DNA of 64,000 nt. Source: an uncultured Bacteroidota bacterium. Its GTDB lineage: Bacteria > Bacteroidota > Bacteroidia > Flavobacteriales > Flavobacteriaceae. The position numbers and the translations under genes were made by a program. This document shows, in pieces, positions 10,796 to 19,568 of this stretch. Where the stretch lies: the NCBI GenBank assembly GCA_902626585.1, contig CACOGA010000007.1, positions 1 through 64,000 on the forward strand, in the 5' to 3' direction. Every line of letters starts with the position of its first letter. The stretch's first letter is position 1. The notes below the pieces were generated by a model. That model did not search any database. It was not told where the DNA came from and was given only the letters and a program-made list of their open reading frames with translations.

Positions 10796-11583
10796 GAAAT
10801 ATCTTTTTCAAGTAATTTTACAAGATCATCTTGCGAATTAAAATCTAAAAAAGCTCCGCTCTTTATGTAGGAAATATTCCCATTTTCTTCCGAAACAACT
10901 AGAGCAACAGCATCTGTTTTTTCGGTTATACTAACAGCTGCTCTGTGCCTTAGGCCAAAATTGCTCGAAATTTTCGTCTCATTATTTATTGGTAAAACAA
11001 CCCTAGTAGCTTTGATGATATTATCTGAAATTATTATGGCACCATCGTGCAATGGGCTATTTTTAAAAAATATGCTTTCAAGAATTGGTTGAGTTACAGA
11101 AATATTCATTTCATCCCCAGAATTTTCTAGAAAATTTAAATTATTACTTCTTTCAATTACAATCAAAGCACCTGTTTTGGTTTCACTCATATTGTAGCAA
11201 GCAGAAATAACAGACTTGATATCTGTAGTATCTCTTTCAAGCTTTTGGTTTTTAAAAAACTTTATTTTTTCTAAAAATGAGCCTTTCTTGGAAAGATTTG
11301 CAGAACCAACCATTAGTAAGAATTTTCTAATTTCAGGTTGGAAAACAACGATTAATGCAATAATCCCCACACTCATAAAACCACCAATAATACTAGACAG
11401 TAGTTCCATATCTAGAAGTACTGTACCTCTCCAAACAAGATAAATTAAAATTATACCTATAAAAATATTAATAGCTACTGTTCCTTTAAGTAATTTATAA
11501 GCATAATAAAGCAGAGTAGCTACAAGAATTATGTCAAGTAAATCTATTATTGAAAAATTGAGTATTTCTCTGAAAAATTCCAT
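10792..11583 (-). CDS. cdaA: Diadenylate cyclase CdaA
   Basis: Three N-terminal TM; DAC motifs PLHDGAIII and GLRHRAAVSITEKTDAVALVVSEENG. Confidence 0.93.
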   Translation of the reverse strand: MEFFREILNFSIIDLLDIILVATLLYYAYKLLKGTVAINIFIGIILIYLVWRGTVLLDMELLSSIIGGFMSVGIIALIVVFQPEIRKFLLMVGSANLSKKGSFLEKIKFFKNQKLERDTTDIKSVISACYNMSETKTGALIVIERSNNLNFLENSGDEMNISVTQPILESIFFKNSPLHDGAIIISDNIIKATRVVLPINNETKISSNFGLRHRAAVSITEKTDAVALVVSEENGNISYIKSGAFLDFNSQDDLVKLLEKDIS

Positions 11584-11616
11584 AATTAGTTAATGCAAAT
11601 ATAGGACTAAAAAATT

Positions 11617-12441
11617 TTAGCCATTTAACTGACTGACTAATTTAACGCACTCAGATGCTTCTTTTACATCATGTGTTCTTAATATTTTTGCTCCCTTAAT
11701 CAGAGATATTGTGTTTAATATTGAAGAACCATTTAAAGCTTCCTCAGGTGTTGTTTTAAGAGTTTTATATATCATCGACTTTCTTGAAACCCCAACCAAG
11801 ATAGGTCTTTCAAACTGATTTAAAATTTCTAGATTATTGAGTAGTTCATAATTTTGTTTTATTGTTTTTGCAAAACCAAATCCGGGATCTACAATTATAT
11901 CATTAATTCCAAAAGATTTAGCTTTAACTATTCTTTCTGAAAAATATTTACATACATCTTTTGTAACATCTTCATAATTTGATTTATTCATCATGTTTTG
12001 AGGATTGCCCCTCATGTGCATTAAAATATATGGAACTTGGTATTTAGAAACTGTTTCAAACATATCAGAATCTAAATTACCACCTGAAATATCATTAACA
12101 ATATCTGCACCAGAAATAATAGCTTCAGCTGCAACCTTACTTCTAAACGTGTCGATTGAAACAATTATATTTTTATGTTGTTTTTTAATTAGTTTAATGA
12201 CAGGAATTACACGATTAAGCTCATCTATTGTGCTAATATCTTTTGCTCCAGGGCGAGAACTATATCCACCTACGTCAATTATATCTGCACCCGAAATAAT
12301 CATTTTTTCTATTTGATTTTTGATTTGCTCAATGCTTTTATATTTGCCACCATCATAAAACGAATCAGGGGTGATATTTAATATTCCCATTATTTTTGGA
12401 TGTGAAAAATCTAGTAGTTTACCCTTAATATTTATAGTCAT
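11617..12441 (-). CDS. folP: Dihydropteroate synthase
   Basis: MGILNITPDSFYDGG, DVGGYSSRPGA, DPGFGFAKT, GVSRKSMI. Confidence 0.96.
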   Translation of the reverse strand: MTINIKGKLLDFSHPKIMGILNITPDSFYDGGKYKSIEQIKNQIEKMIISGADIIDVGGYSSRPGAKDISTIDELNRVIPVIKLIKKQHKNIIVSIDTFRSKVAAEAIISGADIVNDISGGNLDSDMFETVSKYQVPYILMHMRGNPQNMMNKSNYEDVTKDVCKYFSERIVKAKSFGINDIIVDPGFGFAKTIKQNYELLNNLEILNQFERPILVGVSRKSMIYKTLKTTPEEALNGSSILNTISLIKGAKILRTHDVKEASECVKLVSQLNG

Positions 12442-12523
12442 GAAGAGATGTTTAAAAATTTAAAGATGATTCTTTGATGATTAAAGATATTTAATCGAAA
12501 TTTACGTAAAATTTCTCCTAATT

Positions 12524-13060
12524 ATGCAAAAAACCATAAAGCAATATGATAATGTTACATCCATATGCAAATCGCTTTTTGAAAAAAAATTACATGATTA
12601 TGGTAGTGCCTGGAGAATATTAAGATTATCATCACTTACTGACCAAATTTTTATTAAAGCTCAACGTATTAGAGGACTACAAAAAAACACCATTCAAAAA
12701 GTGGATGAAGGTCAGTCTGAAGAGTTTATCGGGATAATTAATTATTCAGTAATGGCATTAATTCAAATTGAAATGGGTATTGCCGAAAACCCTGATTTAA
12801 ATGCTAAAGATTGTATGAATTTTTATGATAAAATGATAAAAAAAACAAGGGAATTGATGATGAATAAGAACCACGATTATGGTGAAGCATGGAGAGAAAT
12901 GAGAGTTAGCTCACTTACCGATTTAATTCTTCAAAAGCTTCTCAGGGTAAAACAAATTGAGGATAACAAGGGTAATACACTGGTAAGTGAGGGAATAGAT
13001 GCCAATTACACCGATATTATTAATTACGCAATTTTTGCATTAATTCATTTAAAAATATGA
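12524..13060 (+). CDS. DUF1599 (Nmad1) domain protein, internally duplicated
   Basis: Tandem units LHDYGSAWRILRLSSLTDQIFIKAQRIRGLQ and NHDYGEAWREMRVSSLTDLILQKLLRVKQIE. Confidence 0.85.
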   Translation: MQKTIKQYDNVTSICKSLFEKKLHDYGSAWRILRLSSLTDQIFIKAQRIRGLQKNTIQKVDEGQSEEFIGIINYSVMALIQIEMGIAENPDLNAKDCMNFYDKMIKKTRELMMNKNHDYGEAWREMRVSSLTDLILQKLLRVKQIEDNKGNTLVSEGIDANYTDIINYAIFALIHLKI

Positions 13061-14157
13061 TTAATATAATGGTTTCGCTTTTTAGGTATTTTGTTGGTGC
13101 ATTATTTATTTTTTCAGGTTTAATAAAATTAAATGACCCCGTTGGTTTCTCGTTTAAATTGGAGGAGTATTTTGGCCCGACTGTTTTCAATCTAGATTTT
13201 TTAATTCCTTTTGTACTTCCAATGGCAATTTTCATAGTCATTTTTGAAGTTATTCTTGGGATTTTTTTAATTGTAGGTTTTAAGAGGGATTTTACCCTTT
13301 GGAGCTTATTATTAATGATTGTATTTTTTACTTTTCTGACATGGTACTCTGCATATTTTAATAAGGTTACTGATTGTGGATGTTTTGGGGATGCTATAAA
13401 ATTAACCCCATGGGAATCTTTCAGTAAAGATGTCATACTCTTGGTTATGATTGCTTATTTATTTCTAAAAAGAAGTTTTATAAAACCAATATTAAATGAA
13501 ACAGGTCAAAGATTAATAATCGGTTCCTCTTTGTTGATATGTTTCTTCATTGCATATTTTGTATTGAATCACCTTCCGATTTTAGATTTTAGAGCTTATA
13601 AAATTGGTGACAATTTACTTGAAAATATGAGTATTCCCGATGATGCGCCAAAAGATATTTATGAGTACGAGTGGTTATTCAAAGAAGGAGATAATGAGAA
13701 GAAATATATCACAGGCGGTGAATATCCAGACGTAAATGGTGATTTTCTTGGTGTAGAAACAAAACTAATTCAAAAGGGCTACGAGCCTTCAATTTATGAT
13801 TTTTCGATTGAAGTGAATGGTAAAAACCTTACAGAAGAAGTGCTAAATGAAGAAAAACTGCTAATTTATATTTCATATAACCTTCAAAAATTTTCGTCCG
13901 AAGCAATTGAAAGTATGCTAGCCTCAGCAGAAAAAGCAAAAAATAAAGGTTATAAAATAATTGGTTTAACAGCTTCATCTGTTGAGGATAGGAGTGTTTT
14001 TATAAAAACAAATGATTTATTTTTTGATTTTTATACATGTGACGAAACAGCTTTAAAAACGATAGTAAGATCTAATCCAGGTGCAATTGTTTTAAATACT
14101 GGAACTGTTGTTGATAAAAAACACTTTAAAGATTTTTCTGATTTAAATTTTGATTAA
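13057..14157 (+). CDS. BT_3928-like DoxX/MauE family membrane protein with C-terminal soluble domain
   Basis: DoxX-like TM core; conserved VTDCGCFGDAIKLTPWESFSKD. Confidence 0.85.
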   Translation: MINIMVSLFRYFVGALFIFSGLIKLNDPVGFSFKLEEYFGPTVFNLDFLIPFVLPMAIFIVIFEVILGIFLIVGFKRDFTLWSLLLMIVFFTFLTWYSAYFNKVTDCGCFGDAIKLTPWESFSKDVILLVMIAYLFLKRSFIKPILNETGQRLIIGSSLLICFFIAYFVLNHLPILDFRAYKIGDNLLENMSIPDDAPKDIYEYEWLFKEGDNEKKYITGGEYPDVNGDFLGVETKLIQKGYEPSIYDFSIEVNGKNLTEEVLNEEKLLIYISYNLQKFSSEAIESMLASAEKAKNKGYKIIGLTASSVEDRSVFIKTNDLFFDFYTCDETALKTIVRSNPGAIVLNTGTVVDKKHFKDFSDLNFD

Positions 14158-15231
14158 TTGCTAAGATATATTTTGGATAAAATATTTTACTCTGCTGTAA
14201 CCATGTTTGGTGTAGTTACCGTTATATTTTTTCTTTTTAATGTTCTACCTGGTGACCCAGCTCAAATGATGTTAGGGCAAAATGAAAATTCAGAGCAAAT
14301 AAATATTGTAAAAAAAAAATATGGATTTGATAAGTCATTGTCTAAACAGTATTTACTCTATTTAAATGATTTATCCCTAATCTCAATTCATTCAAAAAAT
14401 CGTGATGATTACTCTTATTTTGATCAAAATTATAATGGCATTGAGATTTTAAATTTTAAACAATCAACATTAAATTTTAAATATCCTTATTTAAGAACAT
14501 CCTTTGTAAATCAAGGAAAAAAGGTTTCATCAATAATAAGAGAGACACTTCCAAATACTTTCATTTTAGCGTTATCAGCAATTTTAATCGCTATCCTATC
14601 TGGCTTAATCCTAGGTATTGTTTCAGCATTAAATAAAGGAAATTATATTGATATTTTAATTCAGTTTGTAAGCACTATCGGTATGAGTGTACCATCCTTC
14701 TTCAGTGCTATAATTTTTGCTTGGATATTTGGCTTTTTACTTAAAGATTTTACCGGCTTAGAAATGACGGGAAGTTTATATGAACTTGATGATTATGGAG
14801 AATCACTTAACCTAAAATTAAAGAATTTAATTTTACCCTCAATTGTTTTAGGAATTAGGCCATTAGCAGTGATTAGCCAACTAGTAAGAAATGAACTTTT
14901 AAATGTTTTGAACCAGGACTATATTAGAACTGCAAAAGCCAAGGGTTTATCAAAATTTAATGTAATAAAAGATCACGCTATAAAAAATGCCCTAAATCCT
15001 GTAGTAACTGTGATTTCCGGATGGTTTGCATCACTTTTGGCTGGAGCTGTTTTTGTTGAATTCATATTCGGCTGGAACGGAATTGGTAAAGAAATTGTTA
15101 ATGCATTAAATCTTCTTGATTTACCTGTAATAATGGGCTCAGTACTGGTTATTGCATTTATGTTTATATTAATAAATATTTTGGTGGATATAATCTATGT
15201 CAAATTAGACCCAAGAATTAAAATTAATTAA
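14158..15231 (+). CDS. ABC transporter permease, DppB/OppB family
   Basis: LPGDPAQMMLG; BPD_transp_1 EAA loop VRNELLNVLNQDYIRTAKAKGLS; TTG start directly after the upstream stop. Confidence 0.88.
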   Translation: MLRYILDKIFYSAVTMFGVVTVIFFLFNVLPGDPAQMMLGQNENSEQINIVKKKYGFDKSLSKQYLLYLNDLSLISIHSKNRDDYSYFDQNYNGIEILNFKQSTLNFKYPYLRTSFVNQGKKVSSIIRETLPNTFILALSAILIAILSGLILGIVSALNKGNYIDILIQFVSTIGMSVPSFFSAIIFAWIFGFLLKDFTGLEMTGSLYELDDYGESLNLKLKNLILPSIVLGIRPLAVISQLVRNELLNVLNQDYIRTAKAKGLSKFNVIKDHAIKNALNPVVTVISGWFASLLAGAVFVEFIFGWNGIGKEIVNALNLLDLPVIMGSVLVIAFMFILINILVDIIYVKLDPRIKIN

Positions 15232-15232
15232 A

Positions 15233-15988
15233 ATGGACAGAAAAAAAATTGTTGCAGGTAATTGGAAAATGAATATGACCTATGAGCAATCGGTCAGACT
15301 CATAAATGAGCTAAAAAAAATCACTAACACTAATGTAGAAATTAAAATTGCTCCTAGTTTTACAAATCTTAATAGTGCAATTGCCTTATTAGATTCATCT
15401 AGTATTGAAGTTATAGCTCAAAATGTTCATTTTGAACAAAGAGGTGCTTTTACAGGTGAAATTTCAGTAGAAATGCTAAAAAGTATTGGAATATCCTCCG
15501 TAATCATTGGGCATAGTGAGAGGAGAAAATACTTTAATGAAAATGACTTTATCTTATCGAAAAAAGTTAAAGTTGCGATTGAAAATTCCCTAAGTGTCAT
15601 TTTTTGCATTGGAGAGGAGTTATCCGAACGTGAAAAAGGAAATCATTTTGAATTAATTAAAAATCAAATAATTAATGGTCTTTTTGAATTAAATATAAAC
15701 CAAATTAAAAATGTCACTTTAGCATATGAACCTGTTTGGGCAATAGGCACCGGAAAAACGGCTGAAAATTTTCAAATTCAGGAGATGCACCAATTTATAC
15801 GAAAATTATTTGAAGATAAATTTGGAGCTGAAATTTCAAAATCAATGAGAATTTTATACGGGGGTAGTGTAAAACCAAATAATGCTGAAGAAATATTTTT
15901 ACTAGATGATGTTGATGGGGGGCTAATCGGGGGTGCATCATTAAATTTTTCAGATTTTAATTCAATTGTTGAGGCCGCAAATGGGTGA
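15233..15988 (+). CDS. tpiA: Triose-phosphate isomerase
   Basis: KIVAGNWKMN, GHSERR, LAYEPVWAIGTGKTA. Confidence 0.98.
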   Translation: MDRKKIVAGNWKMNMTYEQSVRLINELKKITNTNVEIKIAPSFTNLNSAIALLDSSSIEVIAQNVHFEQRGAFTGEISVEMLKSIGISSVIIGHSERRKYFNENDFILSKKVKVAIENSLSVIFCIGEELSEREKGNHFELIKNQIINGLFELNINQIKNVTLAYEPVWAIGTGKTAENFQIQEMHQFIRKLFEDKFGAEISKSMRILYGGSVKPNNAEEIFLLDDVDGGLIGGASLNFSDFNSIVEAANG

Positions 15989-16814
15989 TGTTTATCTCTC
16001 AATAAATTTTAATGTTAGACCTATCAGCGGGGTAGAAATTCTCATAGCCGAACTCAGCTATTTGGGTTTTGAAATGTTTCAAGAAAACAATCAAGGTCTT
16101 AACGCTTACATTAAAGAATCTAATTTTAACAAAAATCTTTTTGATAAAGTGAGAATTTTAAATTCAAAGGAATTTAAAATTGATTATAATATTTCAAAAC
16201 TTGAAAATAAAAACTGGAATGAAAAATGGGAGAGAGATTTTGAACCAGTAGAAATTGGACAAAATTGTATAATTAGAGCACCTTTTCATCAAAAATCAAA
16301 AAAAAAATATGATATAGTTATAAAACCAGAAATGAGTTTCGGGACAGGTCATCACGAAACTACAAGACTAATGATTGAGTTTTTACTTGAGTATGATTTA
16401 GAAAATAAAACAATATGTGATGTAGGGTGTGGGACAGGAATTTTATCAATAATCTCAGAAAAAAGAGGTGCAAAATTAGTTGATGCTTTGGATATTGATC
16501 CTAATTGTTATCGCAATACCCTAACAAACATAAAAAAAAATAATTGTAAGAAAATTAATGTGATGAATTCTTCATCTGATATCTTAATCGGAAATTATTA
16601 TGACCTAATCTTATCTAATATTACACTGAATATTTTAAAAGAAAACTTTGAAAATTTTAAAATGTTTTCTTCCAGACAAACCAATTTAATTTTAAGTGGA
16701 TTCTATAAAAATGACTTAGAAAATGTTAACGAAATATTAGAGGGTCTTAATTTTACTAATATAGATTCCAAAACCAAAAATAATTGGATAGCTGCTAGAT
16801 ATTGTTACAATTAG
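15981..16814 (+). CDS. prmA: Ribosomal protein L11 methyltransferase
   Basis: FGTGHHETTRLM, CDVGCGTGILSI. ATG at 15981 preferred over the TTG at 15966 in the ORF track. Confidence 0.92.
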   Translation: MGDVYLSINFNVRPISGVEILIAELSYLGFEMFQENNQGLNAYIKESNFNKNLFDKVRILNSKEFKIDYNISKLENKNWNEKWERDFEPVEIGQNCIIRAPFHQKSKKKYDIVIKPEMSFGTGHHETTRLMIEFLLEYDLENKTICDVGCGTGILSIISEKRGAKLVDALDIDPNCYRNTLTNIKKNNCKKINVMNSSSDILIGNYYDLILSNITLNILKENFENFKMFSSRQTNLILSGFYKNDLENVNEILEGLNFTNIDSKTKNNWIAARYCYN

Positions 16815-18228
16815 TTTCATTGATTGAGCTGAAGCAATTTTCATTTAAACTACCCCCCAATATTTCATTAAAGCCACCAACAATATTGATTAGCTTATTA
16901 TAGCCCATTTTCCTAAGTAAAGAAATTGCAATTACAGATCTATAACCTGCTGCGCAATGGATATATAAATTCTCATTTTGTACTATATCTTGACATTTTT
17001 CTTTTAAATTACTTAAAGGTATATTTTGAGCTCCTTCAATATGCTTATTATTAAATTCAGACTCTCTTCTAACATCTAAAACATCAATTTTATTTAGTTT
17101 TAGAATATCAATAAAATTTTTCGATTTTATGCTTTCCAAACTATCGGTTTGATTACCATCTTTAATCCATTTTTTTAACCCTCCATCCAAATACCCAAGA
17201 CAATTATCAAAACCGATCCTTGACAGTCTTGTTATAGCCTCATTCTGGCGTCCATCATTACAAACAATAATAATTGGAGTATTAATATCTTTAAAAATTT
17301 CCCCAACCCAAGGAGCAAACCTGCCTTCTAATCCAATAAATATAGAATCTTTAATATGTGATTTTATAAAGTCGTTTGTAGTCCTTGTATCCAAAATTAT
17401 AATTTGTGGATTTTTAATAAGTTCTTTTAGCTCTTCAGATGATATTTTAGTTAGTGATTTTTCTAAAACATTCTCAAAATCTTGATATCCTTTTTGATTT
17501 AATTTTACATTTGAGGGAAAATATGCGGGTGGTTCGGGAAGATTTTCGGTCAACTCTCTAATGAAATCGTCTTTACTCAATTCACCATTAAGTGCATAAT
17601 TATTAGCTTTTTGATTTTTTAATGTATCCACTGTTTTTTTCATCATTTTTTTACCACAAGCAGAGCCTGCTCCATGACCAGGATAAACAATTAAATTATC
17701 ACCTAAAGGTTTGATTTTTGAATTAATAGAGTCATACAAGATTGATGCTAGCTCTTCTTTGGTTGTATCCTTATATCTTTGGGCTACATCAGGTATCCCT
17801 ACGTCTCCTAGAAATAGTGTGTCTCCTGTGAATATAGCATGTGCTTCATTTTCCTCGTTGTAAAGCAAGTATGAACAGCTTTCTAATGTATGACCTGGGG
17901 TGTGTAGAACTTTGATTTTTATTTTTCCCAATTCAAAAAAATCCCCATCAGAGGCTATTATACATTTGTAATCAGGATTTGCATTAGGGCCATAAACAAT
18001 GGGTGCATTAGTCTTTTTTGATAGCGTAATATGACCACTAACAAAATCTGCATGAAAGTGTGTTTGAAAAATATACTTGATTTCACATCCCCTAGCATTA
18101 GCAATATCTAAATATTGTTTTACCTCACGAATTGGATCTATAACTACAGCCTCTCCATCACTTTCAATAAAATACGACGCTTGTGACAAGCAAGAGGTAT
18201 ATATTTGCTCAATTTTCATTAAGTGCAA
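16795..18228 (-). CDS. MBL-fold hydrolase (persulfide-dioxygenase-like) with two C-terminal rhodanese domains
   Basis: THFHADFVSGH metal motif; rhodanese Cys loops VCNDGRQN and HCAAGYRS. Confidence 0.9.
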   Translation of the reverse strand: MHLMKIEQIYTSCLSQASYFIESDGEAVVIDPIREVKQYLDIANARGCEIKYIFQTHFHADFVSGHITLSKKTNAPIVYGPNANPDYKCIIASDGDFFELGKIKIKVLHTPGHTLESCSYLLYNEENEAHAIFTGDTLFLGDVGIPDVAQRYKDTTKEELASILYDSINSKIKPLGDNLIVYPGHGAGSACGKKMMKKTVDTLKNQKANNYALNGELSKDDFIRELTENLPEPPAYFPSNVKLNQKGYQDFENVLEKSLTKISSEELKELIKNPQIIILDTRTTNDFIKSHIKDSIFIGLEGRFAPWVGEIFKDINTPIIIVCNDGRQNEAITRLSRIGFDNCLGYLDGGLKKWIKDGNQTDSLESIKSKNFIDILKLNKIDVLDVRRESEFNNKHIEGAQNIPLSNLKEKCQDIVQNENLYIHCAAGYRSVIAISLLRKMGYNKLINIVGGFNEILGGSLNENCFSSINETNCNNI

Positions 18229-18230
18229 AA

Positions 18231-18410
18231 TTATGAAATAATTAGCATAATGATTCCTCCAACTGCCATTCCTTCAATATAAGACAACCATAATGCATCA
18301 AAAGTTGATAATTTTATAGAGCTCAATATTTTATCTAAATTATTCTTATATGGTGATGTAATCAGGTATAGACTACCTGCAATCAATATATAAATAGAAA
18401 TTATTTTCAT
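18231..18410 (-). CDS. Small membrane protein (59 aa)
   Basis: Manual translation MKIISIYILIAGSLYLITSPYKNNLDKILSSIKLSTFDALWLSYIEGMAVGGIIMLIIS*; same strand as and just upstream of the MBL/rhodanese gene; below the ORF-track length cutoff. Confidence 0.6.
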   Translation of the reverse strand: MKIISIYILIAGSLYLITSPYKNNLDKILSSIKLSTFDALWLSYIEGMAVGGIIMLIIS

Positions 18411-18470
18411 ACTATAAATTTACAAATCTTTGGTAATGAAAGATTTAATATCTTTATTCAAAATAAAATT

Positions 18471-18929
18471 ATGTATTCAATTTCTTTTGATAACGATTTA
18501 ATAAAGGAAGTTAAGTTAATGGACATTGACTTACTTAATCCTCACGAAAAAATTATCGAAAGGAGGAAGACATCTCTTGCAAAATTTATAAAATCATATG
18601 AGAGCTACTACATTATATCATCTATAGTCTGTTGTCATGAGACTTTATTGATTATAGATGGACATCATAGATATTTTGCATTAAAAGAGCTTGGGTTTAA
18701 TAAAGTTCCTGTAACCTTGATTGATTACAAGAGTAATTCTATAAGGACTGGTTCAAAAAGCCCTTTAGATAAGCAGTTTATAGTTGAGGTTGGAAAAAGT
18801 TCAAAACTACTTGAACCTAAAAGTACAGAGCATGCTGTATTTTGTAATAGCTCAAAGTCGTGGGAGCCAATAATTTTATTATCCTCAATGTTTAAAATTG
18901 ATACTAAAGAAATAACAAAAATAAAATGA
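18471..18929 (+). CDS. ParB/Srx-superfamily protein, SerK (ADP-dependent free serine kinase)-like
   Basis: LNPHEKIIERR and LLIIDGHHRYFALKELGFNKVPVTLIDY resemble archaeal SerK motifs. Confidence 0.6.
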   Translation: MYSISFDNDLIKEVKLMDIDLLNPHEKIIERRKTSLAKFIKSYESYYIISSIVCCHETLLIIDGHHRYFALKELGFNKVPVTLIDYKSNSIRTGSKSPLDKQFIVEVGKSSKLLEPKSTEHAVFCNSSKSWEPIILLSSMFKIDTKEITKIK

Positions 18930-19243
18930 TATTATCAACTACCGAATTCATTCCAAATAAAGAAATAGATAAAATTTTAGGAATTGCCAGAGGATCAACG
19001 GTTAGATCTAGAAATGCTGCAAGAGATTTAGTGGCACAACTAAAAAATATTATCGGGGGTGAAATTGAAGAATACACAAAATTACAAGCCTATGCCAGAG
19101 AACAGGCTTTAGATAGATTAGTTAGTGATGCTGAAAAACTAGGTGCCGACGCAGTATTGAACATTCGTTTTACAACATCAGTAATAGCGCAGGGGACCTC
19201 TGAAATTCTTGCATATGGTACTGCCGTTTCATTAAAAGGATAG
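18926..19243 (+). CDS. YbjQ family (UPF0145) heavy-metal-binding domain protein
   Basis: 105 aa; ILGIARGSTVRSRNAARDLVAQLKNIIGGEIEEYTKLQAYAREQALDRL...GADAVLNIRF. Confidence 0.88.
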   Translation: MILSTTEFIPNKEIDKILGIARGSTVRSRNAARDLVAQLKNIIGGEIEEYTKLQAYAREQALDRLVSDAEKLGADAVLNIRFTTSVIAQGTSEILAYGTAVSLKG

Positions 19244-19245
19244 AT

Positions 19246-19353
19246 ATGTTGACTTTTATAATTGGTACAGGCATAATAATTGTATTTATTTGGTTAATCG
19301 TTAATCGCGTAAACCAAAACGATAAAGAAAAATTTGATAAACGTAAAAATTAA
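19246..19353 (+). CDS. Small single-TM protein (35 aa)
   Basis: MLTFIIGTGIIIVFIWLIVNRVNQNDKEKFDKRKN*; tightly packed between two co-directional genes. Confidence 0.45.
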   Translation: MLTFIIGTGIIIVFIWLIVNRVNQNDKEKFDKRKN

Positions 19354-19356
19354 TAT

Positions 19357-19548
19357 ATGCAAACTTACAAATGTAATAAGTGTGGTATGGCAGTTAATGC
19401 TAGTTGCGCCTCTTGTGATGAACCCTTGAGAAATGATTATTTGACAATTGATGACGGAACCAAGGTTCAGATTTCAATTTGCCCATCCTGTGAGGGGAAG
19501 ATTAAATCACCCCAATGCTGTGGTGAAGACATGCTATGTGAATTTTAA
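19357..19548 (+). CDS. Small zinc-ribbon-like Cys-rich protein
   Basis: 63 aa with CxxC...CASC...CPSC...CC pattern. Confidence 0.7.
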   Translation: MQTYKCNKCGMAVNASCASCDEPLRNDYLTIDDGTKVQISICPSCEGKIKSPQCCGEDMLCEF

Positions 19549-19568
19549 GGAAATTTAATTATACTCTG

